Source: Litoditis marina
Lineage: Eukaryota; Nematoda; Chromadorea; Rhabditida; Rhabditidae
DNA: 64,000 nucleotides
Direction of reading: 5' to 3'
Assembly: GCA_964036275.1 (NCBI GenBank)
Contig: CAXIWQ010000266.1
Location: 124,001-188,000 of the forward strand
The translations under genes were made by a program, and so were the position numbers. Position 1 is the first letter of the stretch. Each line of letters starts with the position of its first letter. The notes under the pieces are model-generated. The model was not told the DNA's origin. It did no database searches and saw only the letters and a program-made list of their open reading frames with translations. Positions 1-11,600 of this stretch are shown in pieces.

Positions 1-1480
1 TTTTCTATCTTGAACACACGTTGATATTCGTAGAGGGTCCGCTTTCACAAGCGAGTGTGCCACATCAGTTTTCTATAGCAACTCTTTCCTGGCTTCTTCG
101 ATCATCTGAAATGTCGCAAATCAGCAATCGAAGCCGTAGCCTGGCGAAAAGGCAATCGCTCTAATCACGTGAAGAGTTCACTTGATTTTTCACATGAGAA
201 CTCAACGAAATCCACAGGAACTATTAGTGTAGTGGCCTGACAATCAAAAACATATCATCAGAAGTATGTCGTAATGATGTGATATCATGAGATTAATGAG
301 AGAATCTTCACCGCTCCGAGTAGGACAGAAGGTCTGGCCTGTCTCTCAGTCAAGTCTACTACAAATGTTTCTCGTTCGATCGCCTATTTGCGACCGAAGT
401 GTAATGAGCTCAAACTACAAACATAGATTGAATCACGATTCAATAACTATTCTCATTCTTGAACATGGAATGTAGATAATGACCAAAACTTAGTTTACTT
501 TGATCTCGATACACGCAGCAATTCACGATTTTTACCACAAAGCCACGGGATCAAACTGAAACTATAGAGGGACTTGGTGACAGTCTGCGCCATAGACTTT
601 TCCTTTTGAATGACTTTTACTTTTGAATGATATTTATTTTAATGACTTTTAATTTTGAATGACTTTTCCTGGTACCCCCATGTTGGTTCCATCCACCTCT
701 TAAGAAAGAGGCCCACCTGATATAACGAAGTGTTCGTATTCCTCTTCGAACTGGACACGCTGTAATCAGACATTTTGAACTATTGGGAAGAAGAGCAATT
801 AGTTATATAATTGTAGAAGATTGAAATAACAGTATATTTGAGATCGTGCCGGGATTTTCGGATGCCTATTTCCCAGAGAAAGCAACAGTATTCTCAAGAT
901 GTTTTTTGTTCACGTGTTCTCATCAAACTGAGCGACCGCTAACAGAGATTTGCAACAAAGTGGTGAAAATTAGCCTGGAATATTCATTGGCACGCTGCTA
1001 AGTCTCAGTGGGAATGACCGGAACTATATGTACGTGTTATGTATTATTTCTTTCTCATGAGCACTCCATGAACATCTTATGAACTACCTACGACCTTCCG
1101 ATACTGCAACAAAACCCTCAACATGGTCTCATGAGAAGTTGCTTCTGTTCATGAGCTAATCTCATGAGGTTTGCAAGAATGCTACCGCGCCAGAGACAAG
1201 ATTGTAACACACTGATGTATCCTACTCGTGTTTCAATGTACAATGTGTGCTTCTATACTTCTATTGTAGTTTGGTCTTTGTTCACTAACCGGACCTCCAT
1301 CCTCACTGCTCGTCGTTTCAACTGCTCGATTGACGCTGGTGCGACGCCTACTTGGAGAAACCAACTGACTTTTCTTCGATTCATATCTGAAAAATCAACC
1401 ATACAAATTCAAATAACTACATATACGTAAACAACATGAAAATTTATATCTTGCTCAGCGTTATATAGGTTTTAAAGAAT

Positions 1481-2801
1481 CGTTGTGGACAGCGTACGAT
1501 CAGTTTGGTAGAGTTGGGGTTTGGCGAGCGGTCAGCTGATCTGTGCATCCTTGATCTACACACTCTCTCGTCTGCTGGCGAGTGATCAGCGACCGCTCGC
1601 CTCGCATCGCTCAATCGAGTCAGCTCTTCGCTGTCTCTATCGGGGAAATGGCAACTATATAAACCAACCGAGAAGTGTATTCGGCCGATATTTATGAAAA
1701 ACTGAATAAGTTTCGAATGCTCACTGGAGCTAGACAGGGGGTATAAATAGACGATATCGGGTTGAAGTCGATCTGAGTACGTATGCTATACGGTCCCGGC
1801 CCCTACATCCCATCATGCGTCTCTCGCTCTGCCTCACTATTTCTCGTCTCTAACATCCCGGCGGGATGTAAGAGCAGAGAAATAGTGTATGTTTCAGGAG
1901 ACGCAGGGTGGGATGAAGGTGCCGGGATCTTCTAGCATACGTACTCTGAACGATGTTGGCTACTCCATTTCACTGTGTTTGTAGTTTGATCCCGTTTCTT
2001 GTCGGTCGGAACCCGTGATTCAGAGCGTATATCAAGATCAAAATACTACAATTCGGCTACACCCTATACCTACATTTCGAGATCAAACAACCACTGGGAC
2101 ACTCCCTATATATAGTCCTCGCCGTTCCTACTGAGACTCTTACAGTACACACTCAAACTTTCCGTTGCCTGTTCTCGAGCGCACAATGCAAGTACATTTT
2201 TGAACACCGGGAACCATGCCAATACTATTCTACTATAACACAATTAATTAAGAAGAAAATTCTAACTGAACCTAGCACTTAAACTTTAACTTCACTTTAT
2301 CAACCTCACTTATTATTTCAACATTACTTATTTCAACTCATATCTTTTGAACTTTACCTAATTCTATACACTATTTTTTCTTCTTTAATGATCGACTCTT
2401 TTTTCGATAACGTTTACGCAAATGAAACAGCTTAGAAGATCCGTATTCATGCTGTAGTGGTCGCAGTAGGAATGGAAAGGACTATACCTGTTGTCCATGG
2501 GTATGACGATGACCTCGGTACACGAATCTGGTGACGTCATCGGGACCGGTAGAGAGGAGGCGGAACGACGACAGACACGCTTCTCCCGCAGAGAATCCAC
2601 GATCGAGAAGCTGGAAGAATAAAGTCGCCATTTCCCCAACGAAGACAGCACCCAGATCGATTGATTGAGTGGCGCGGTCGAGCGTTTGTTGATCACTTGC
2701 CAGCAGATGAGAGAGTGTGTAGATCAACGTTACGCAGACAAGCTGGCAGCTCGCCAAACGCCGCACCCCACCAAACTGATCGTACGCTGTCCACAACGGT
2801 T
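1481..2801. repeat. Long inverted repeat (foldback) with ~175-bp arms
   Basis: The arm at 1481-1655 is matched in reverse complement by 2627-2801. Both run from the motif gttgtggacagcgtacgatc through tctacacactctctc to ggggaaatggc. A third, partly matching copy in the orientation of the right arm lies at about 4695-4826. The roughly 970-bp loop contains a separate palindromic element (1773-1949). This looks like a non-autonomous foldback element with a nested insertion; no transposase frame is visible. Confidence 0.65.
1773..1949. mobile_element. Palindromic MITE, family A copy 1
   Basis: The element is about 177 bp and nearly perfectly palindromic. The ends read gagtacgtatgcta and tagcatacgtactc. 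The centre is the self-complementary acatcccggcgggatgt. The copies at 3382-3560 and 12062-12237 share ends, centre and the internal gagacgcagg motifs. No coding capacity. Diverged fragments lie near 10010-10090 and 17370-17490. Confidence 0.8.
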
Positions 2802-2865
2802 TGACAAAACCTATACTGGGGATTGTAATAATAAAATCATTGTCGTTTTATTATTGATATAACTC

Positions 2866-2896
<31 letters not shown>

Positions 2897-3381
2897 TATT
2901 ACTACTACTGGAGTGAAATATGGCCGGGTCGGGAACTGAGATCCCCCTTTATAGTCGCTCAAAGTTTAAAAAAACCTCGAAACTTGAATCTGGAAATCTT
3001 GAAATCTTTTCTCACCCGTGATTGGTCGTTGTTCTGTCGCATTCTGTTCTCACTTCGGTTTTTTTGGATGAAATTTTGTTCGCCGCCTGAATATTGTGTT
3101 TGAAATTATAAAAAACATTGATTTTGGAAGTAACAAAAAACACTGGCAAGTACTGAGCCAGTTGAGCCATTGAGTCAATCAAGTACAAAAGATGAAGAAA
3201 AATTGTTACTTACAAATTTGTACTACAGGTGTGTTATCAGATATGTTTGTAGAGTCAGTTCTTTCTAAATGAAGCATATACGGTGTATGGTGCTCTATTC
3301 CCCTGTGTTTGTAGTTTGATCTCGTTGATTTTCGGTAAAAGTCGTGAATTGTGGCGTGATATGAGGTAGAACTACAAGATT

Positions 3382-3560
3382 TGAGTTCGTATGCTAGAAG
3401 ATCCCGGCACCTCCATCCCATCCTGCGTCTCCTCAAATATACGCTATTTCCCTGCTCTTACATCCCGCCGGGATGTAGGAGACGAGAAATATAAATAGTG
3501 AGCAGAGCGAGAGACGCAGGATGGGGTGAAGGGGCCGGTATCTTCTAGAATACGTCCTCT
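3382..3560. mobile_element. Palindromic MITE, family A copy 2
   Basis: Same family as 1773-1949, with the gagttcgtatgctagaagat end, the acatcccgccgggatgt centre and the mirrored tcttctagaatacgtcctc end. It carries a few extra bases next to the centre. Non-coding. Confidence 0.8.
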
Positions 3561-5856
3561 GGTCCGTGAACTGTACCTTGTGACGATGTTTAACGTGCGC
3601 AGTACTTCTCGAATGACAAAATGTGCAATTTGCCAGCAATAGAAAGAAAAGTAGAATAAACTGCATGGAATAGCAGACTGCCAATAGGAATGACATTGGG
3701 AGTTTCGCCACCAGAAAGAGGGGAACTAAATAAAAAAATCGTTTCTGGCTAACGTGAATTTTCTCGTTAACCATACCTTCATTCTAATTTCCTGTACTCT
3801 GAACATCTAGAGCACATCAGAAAAAAACTGAGTTTCCAGGAAGAGCCTACATAGTTCTCATCGTTCTCACTGATCGAAATGACTGGAAATACTGTGAAAT
3901 ATGCGTTGTGTTTTATCGCAAAGACCATTGTCCTTGTCCTCTCTACGAAATCAAACCGCCACAATAGGAAGTGGATCTCCATCAGCATTTAGTTTAAAAT
4001 CTCAACGTTGGTGCTAATTATTCTCTAATTTTCAAAGTTATTTTTGTATGCATATAAACGTTTATACTCAGTGTAAAATACCCCCCCCCCTTCTCCAATT
4101 TACAGGTAGTGCAAATCTCAGTAGTTTGAGTGTACTTTTTGTTTCTTCAAGATTTCTGGCAAAAATTGAACCTCAAAGCCATGGACTTGAAAAAACGAGT
4201 TGCGAATCTCTTCGGGTTCGAAAAAGCTTTACCGGGCTCAATCGACGAATGAACTAGAATGATTTGGAATTGGCATCGGGCCAGTAACAGTAACTAGTGA
4301 AGTGGAGTCTTTTCACAAAAACAAAGAAACTCGAAACTCGACTCTAAACACTCGAAGAATCTCGAGTCGAATTGAACTCGAAACTCGAAAACTCGATTTT
4401 TGCCCAAACTCGAAAACTCAAAATTTCCCAAACTCAAAAACGCGAAAACTCGAAAATACGCACATTCAAGCTCTCTCGCTTTTGTAGTGGGACAATTCTA
4501 GAAAATTGGCGCTAATCGTTGTGAGTGGTGCTCAGAACGATTGGCGCCAATTCTCTGCGATTGGCCAGCTACAAAAGCGAGAGAGTGTGGAGGTCAATGA
4601 GGGCGCAGAGCTCTGCATCTCTGCGACCTGCACACTCTCTCGTCGAGGCCGCTACAAAATTGGCCGGCCAATTGGCTGGGAAATGTCTGAGTGCGGGGCA
4701 AGCGGTAGTTGATCACTTGCCAGCAGACGACAGAGTGTGTAGATCAAAGACACGCAGATGAGCTGGCCGCTCGCCAAACCCCGCCCCCTACCGAATCGAC
4801 CGTACGCTGTCCACCACGGTTCGATAAAATCTATATGCCGGCCTGCTCTTATCCAATATGTTAAATCAAACCCGAGAATCAAACTACGAAAACGCAAAGA
4901 TCAAACTACAAACAACGTCATAGACAACATATTATATAGTACATCAAACGACTTTGAAAATTGTACATGCGGTTCTGTACCATACATTTCTATACTGTTA
5001 GACTCATTTCTACAAACCGAACCCGAAGTGAGAAACAGTTGAAAGAGCTTTACACTGCCCAAGTACAATTAAATACAATCTTGTACTGTAGATGTTGAAC
5101 AGTTAGTTCATGAGTGGAGTTTGATACGCTTGCGAAATTCTTCAACCATTTATAAGATTTGTTTTGTGAATAAGATTTTGTGCGAGCCCTTTTGTTTGTT
5201 TGTTGTATCAATGTTTGTTCGGTATAAGTATAAGTATGGATTTCGAATCCAAATACAAACTTGTGATAGTTTGACTCTTTACTTGTCTAAAATTCGCCTA
5301 GATTTTAGAGGGAGCCATAGAGCTCGATCATACTGCTTACCACTGCAGCCTTCTGTACACAGTGGAAAGTGCTGCATACAGTACCTACTCGTCATTGTAA
5401 GTTTGAACGACCAACCTTGTTAAAACAGCATGGCGCAAGACAACATGTTGTTCTAACTCCTTGTGAGTTTCTCACAGAAACGGTACCTGTATAAATTGTA
5501 ACCTTATGTACTTCTCATGAGAACCTTATGTACCTCTCATGAGAACCTTATGTACCTCTCATGTGAACCTTGTATACTACTCATGATAACTTTATGAACT
5601 TCTCATGAGAACCTTATGTACTTCTCATGAACCACTTACAAACTTTTAATGTTGTAGCATATCAATCAATACAATTTTATGAGAATTTGGTGTTCATGAG
5701 GAGTGAGGTGATCTCTGAGACTTGGTAAGGAATTACTACCGCGCCAGACATCCAATGCACCAGACACCCTTTCCGTTTCCTGTTCACGTTGTTTCCAAAC
5801 GTTTTCAGGTCTCTTCGGGTTTTGTTTGTTCTTTTTCATTCTTCTTTTCTCCAGAA

Positions 5857-8599
5857 ATGGAGGCGGTGGCCACTTTTTATGATGGATCCACTATATTACA
5901 ACCGCTGGCGGATATAATTGGATTTGAACTCGATAAGGTGAGGATTAGGCGTATACGGTGTATTTGGCCCTATTTTGCTGTATTTGTAGTTTGATCTCGT
6001 TGCTTTTCTGTTGAAACTCGTAGAATGCGAAGAGATAAAACCAAAACAAAGATATTGTCATTTCCTGTACTTTGAGTCGATTTAGGTGAATTTCGTGCTG
6101 TGTCTGTTCTCCTCTCTCCCCATAGCCTATGTGTACAGGGAACATTTTGCAGCTGGAAAAGTATCCAGACAGGTGGGAGAAAGTTTTCATATATTTCATT
6201 AATTTATATACATCTTCTATTTTTTATAGAGCACTAAGTTATTGTCTAGAGTATGTACGGGATCAGAGTAAAAATCTAACTTTTAGTCAGTATTTGTGTA
6301 TTTGAACTGATAGAGCATTTGTGGTAGTGAGGGTGTCGAAGAGTCATTCAAATATTTGTAAGGATTCAGTGATGCGTAATTTTTCGAAGCTACACTGTAA
6401 ATAACGAACTGTATAGGTTTAAATATAGAATTCTGTTCATTCAATATTGAGCGAGACCTTGATCTAGTGTTCACAACGTTTCTTTTTACATTGTAACACA
6501 CTTTTCAGACCAGAACCTTATTTCCTCTACTAATTGGATTGATGATGAGTTACTTTTGTTTTGGAAGGTGATTCTTATTCCATACAATTTTAGTTTTCTC
6601 CAGTTTGATTGAGTGTAACACTGTTACGAGTAGTATACAGTGAGGGAACCAGCAAGTGTGTGAGTTGTGTAGTATTTGACCTGTGAATCAGCAAGGACTG
6701 GACCATACCAATTGTAATATTGTATCAGAAGTATTCTACAAAAATAGAACAATGCCATTGTTGCACAATGGTTCACGAAGCCTGCATCACATTTGAGAAA
6801 TAGCCGATAGGGTATAGTTCGTTTCATTCCCACTGAGACCTATTGGCATCGTGCCAAGATTTTCGGATGACTATATCTTAGAGCAAACATGAATATTCTA
6901 AAGAATTTTTCAAACTACGTGTTCTCATGAAACTGAAAACCCGCTGACAAAATTTGAAGTTTTTTATAAACTCCAAACTGGTGAAAAATCGCTTGGAATA
7001 TTAATGGGCACGCTGCCAAGTCTCAGTAGGAATGACCGAAATTATATTTTACGTGAACTTCGATTTAATGCGTGCGTTGTGAACCATTGTGCAACCATGG
7101 TAATGTTCTAACAGCAGAATTATTTCCGATACACTATCACAACGACCTGTATGGTCCACTTCTTGCTGATTTACAGGTCAAATCCAACATAACTCGCTGG
7201 TTCCCTCACTTTTTACTAATTGTTCTCTTATTGCTAGTCGTACTCTTACAACTTCCATGACGTCAACTAAGATTTCAATAAATTGAATAACTTTCTATTA
7301 TTTATTGAATAAACGAGTATTTTGGTGCACGAATATAGACCATACAGTTAACAATCAATATTAGCTGATGGAACTCTGAAAAATAAATCAATCGAACAAG
7401 TTTGGCTCATGTGTTCTGTGTGGTCATCCTCTGAATGATCAAATTCTAAATCATTATTTTGACAAATTCTCGTTTTTCCCTTATGACGTGAGGGAGGATC
7501 AGGGACGAATTATACGGCGGAACTTTTCAACAACGACACGAAACCAGAACTCGGGCGAAAAGTATTAGATTCTACTGAAATTTTCACACAAAGTTCACAT
7601 AATGATTCTTTACCGTTCTATTTTTTCAGTTTTCGGAAAAAAATAATATTCAAAGTTGTTTACCAATAAAACCAAAAACGACTCCGCAATGGCCGAACCA
7701 ACGACAATTGACACGCGGCGCTTCGCGCCGCGCGCGATTGATGTTGCAAAGAAAAGACTTGCTTTGGAAAGAGCAAGACCTATATAACAATTTTAGTGTA
7801 CAAAACGGTGTCACTTTGGACTCAGTCAATAATTAACTTTATAGATAGTATTCAATATTCTTAGTTCATTTGATTATTCATGTACTAACTTTATAGATAG
7901 TATTCAATATTCTTAGTTCATTTGATTATTCATGTACTAACTTTATAGATAGTATTCAATATTCTTAGTTCATTTGATTATTCATGTACTAACTTTATTC
8001 TAGTTAACCTTATCTCTGAATTCAGGGCAGTGAATCATCTGCTCACGATGGCACTCGTCAGTTACGCCCTAATGCACCTAGCACCCTCGACCCATGTCCA
8101 TCTGTGAGTGAAGCTTATTTTCTCTCTTTCTCCTCTCTCTATTCTTATCTCCTGTCTTTTGTCTTTTTTCTCTGAGGGCCCTCTGATATTGTTCTAGTCT
8201 GCGAAATATACATTGAAAACAGTGTATGGTTATCGATCGTGTGTGCTGTATACCATAATCAACTATTCTATTTTCTGCCGCTGTCAAAAGAGTATAAGAA
8301 ACCCTATTCTTACACACGGAGAAGATTAAACATACGAAAAAGAGAAAGAGACGAATTTTCTGGTTTCCTACTTATATTTCAATGTAGTTTTGTGTTGTAC
8401 TCTATGATTGTACTGTAGTTTGACCTTTGATCTTGTTGTAGTTTGGTGTTTGGCTTCTCCATGTCCTATCTGCTGTGGGTCCATTTCTATCGATGGCTCT
8501 GTCTCACCAGTTACTGTCTTGATGTCACGGGGCCCATGATGATTGCAGTGCAAAAGTGACATTTCTTTCTCCTCTTCTCTCTTATTCTCTCTCTCCTTC

Positions 8600-8657
<58 letters not shown>

Positions 8658-11600
8658 ATGTCTCTCTCTTTCTACCACTCTCTCTCGTTTTGTTTCTCTC
8701 TTCCCATCGATCCGTCTCTCGCTTTCTCTCTAACCCTCTCTCTCTCTCATTCTCTCGTTCTCTCTCATTTTCTCATGCTCTATCTCTCTTTCTTTCTTTC
8801 CTTCTCTTCTCTTCTTTCTCTCTCTCTCTTTCTCTCTTTCTCTCTCTTACCTCATCCCTCTAATAACTATCCCCTGTTTCCGATCACCACCCTCGCCTAC
8901 AATCTCCACGATGGTCAGGGTCGAAAACCGGAAGATTTGTCCAAACTACAAAAGAAAGAGGCCATTACGTGAGTATGGACTGACCAACTCCTGATTGTAC
9001 TTTGATCCCGATACACGCCGAACTGTTCGAATTTCGCCGCAATCCAACGGGATCAAACTACGAACACAGCGGAATAGATATACACCGTATATGCTTATTT
9101 TTGGAAGAGCAAACGATATATGCGTATATTAGGTGATTTATTTGAAGTAAATATATTCGTGTCACTAGGACGTTTCGAGTGTTATAGTTATACCCTTGAA
9201 TCAGGGTCGAAACTATTTTGAGTTCGCCTTTAACTGAGCACATTAATAATATAGATATATGCGTATTTCGTGTACATCTCAAATCAGCATTTAATTCTAC
9301 AAAAACATTTTTAGCCACTTTTCTTTTCAGAGAGGTACCATCATTGCTGGACTACTTGTCGTTTCTACTAAACTTTCAGGCTGGTTTCAGGATCATTACT
9401 TTTATTTAAACTCATATAGGTATATGCCCATCTTTTCTCTTCTAGAACAGAGTATAAAATTCCTATGCAAAAAATAACAGGAAATTTGCTCTGTTTTAGA
9501 ACAGAAAACAAACGGCACTCTTCCAAGTTGTTTCTAATAGCCAGGAGTTCAATGATTGTTTATAATATGTTCTAAGAAACATGAATTAACACATATAATG
9601 AATAAGTTTATGAATAAATACATATAAAATATAATTATTATTCAGACTATGATGGCCGGGCCGAGTAACTCGTACGCCGACTACTCCGCCTTCCTAGACG
9701 GTACCCATGTGAAACCAAATAGGGAAGGAAAGGTATAGTCATCGTCTTTTCAACGTGGACCTATAAGTATAGTCACAGTCATTGTCAGTGACCCTTTGGC
9801 AGTCTGCCAACGTTAAGACGGTTTTCCACCGTGTACATGTTGTACAAATCACTAACTATTAATTCCAGTGGTTGTTGCAACATTTTCCCCAAAACGTGTT
9901 TTCTATAAAGTATATTTATACTTAAATTCCTTTGGCACGCTGCCAATGTCTAGTTGGAAACGGCTAACCAAATCAGGGCGTGTACTGGAATAGACCTTCA
10001 CTCACATCCTGCAAACTACACCCGTATCACGAGATGTGAGGCATCAGAGAAATAGCGTGTGTTTGAGGAAACGCAGGTCGGGCTTGGAAAAACCGAAAAC
10101 GCCAGCATATGGGGTTCGCTCTTTCTGAAGCATTTCCTTATCTCGTTGTTCTTGTGGTTCGATCCCGTTATTTTTGGCTCGAAAAACGTGAATAGTAAAA
10201 GCACATTAAGATCAAACTACAACGTAGAGATGGTCACACCATACCTCATGGTCACTCTAGACCGACCACTGTATTTTCCAGGATATTAATAATAATATAA
10301 TATATTCATATGTATACATTATTCTCATTGAAGATATTATATTATTCTGTCAGATGCCGGACGCAACCGAGCCGTCGCAGCGTAAACTGATGGAAGCCAT
10401 GTTCTACTTCGTGGTGGTGGCGTCACTTGGATCTGTCTATAAACCGGAACATCTACTCACGCAAGAGTGGGTTTACTCAGATGAAATATCAAGGGATCAA
10501 AAGACGTGCCCTTTTTTTGTCGAAATCTCTAGGCCCAATAGTCCCTCGAATAGTTGTCACCCATGTAGTTTGTTACACGAACTACGAAGTTTGACACCAA
10601 AACACAAAACTCAGTGAGTTTATTGGAGAAAGTTTCTCGAATAGTTGACGGAAAACTGTAGAAAGAGAGTGACTGGTGAAACAGAGTATAACTCTTTTCA
10701 AAGAGACTTGTCGGCATCGCGCCGAAATTTGCGGATGACTACTCGGAAACGATTAGCGCCAACTTTCTGTGATTAGCCGACTACAAAAGCGAGACAGCTT
10801 GGAGGTCAATGAGGCTGCAGAAATCTGCGTCTCTCCGATCTGCACACTCTCTCGTCGAGGCCGGGACAGAAACGGATGACCAATTGGCTGGGACTTCTGA
10901 GTACTCAAACAATTCGACAGCATGCCCTACTATATGTGTAGCAGCCTCGAATGGAGAGTGTGCAGGTCAGAGAGACGCAGATGTCTGCGGCCTCATTCAC
11001 CTCCATGCTCTCTCACTTGTTAGTTTGATATTGGTGTAAAATTGGCGTCAATCGTGCTGAAATTCGTACTGCGACTCATTGGCATCGCGTAAGATTTTTG
11101 GATGACGGTTTCTCTGAGCTCAGAAAGAAGTTTTTATTTACCTATTCTAATAAAGGCAAAGGCGACGAACCACTAACAGAAGACTTCATTTTCTGGAATT
11201 GAAAACTCCAACATGAAAATTCTTTGTCACGCTACGAATTTCTCAGTTGGAACGGCGAGAACTGTATGGTCTTTATCACTACAACGTCTACTCAAACTAC
11301 TGGTTTACTGAACAGTTTATGATCATCTGACTCTGAACATTTGGGAGAAAATGATCTAGAATCGTATGGAAAACCAGTTAGTGAGCTTGTGATATCTTCA
11401 AAAGGTGTTATTCAAGTGGCTCCTCGAGAAGTGGTTGGTCAATCGCAACCCAGTTCCTTGTGAAATTAGATAGTGGCACGATCTGTTAAAGTTCTGATTA
11501 TTGATTATTGATCCCATCAGATATCTTGATCTCCCGTTGTACGAATGGTGTTTCTGGTGGTACGTCACCTTGCTTTTCCTTCGATGCAACTACTACTTTA

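Larger units (their letters stand above)
1..5853. other. Repeat-rich intergenic DNA, no recognised gene
   Basis: No exon of a known family was recognised on either strand. The stretch holds a long inverted repeat (1481-1655 with 2627-2801), one copy of a ~178-bp palindromic element (1773-1949), a second at 3382-3560, short 'gatcaaactaca' palindromes near 498-567, 1976-2060 and 3265-3380, and TCATGA-rich blocks at about 1050-1190 and 5510-5745. A further element carrying 'gagagtgtg' motifs lies at 4506-4830. Reading frames here are short and lack family signatures. A diverged or non-coding gene cannot be excluded. Confidence 0.6.

Noticed and set aside
7835..7998. CRISPR-like repeat array
   Set aside because: The units are contiguous 52-bp tandem repeats without spacers, in a eukaryotic intron.
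8543..8972. Long Ser/Leu-rich reading frames across the CT tract
   Set aside because: They translate a (CT)n microsatellite. Only the last ~29 codons (from 8882) are a real MBOAT exon.
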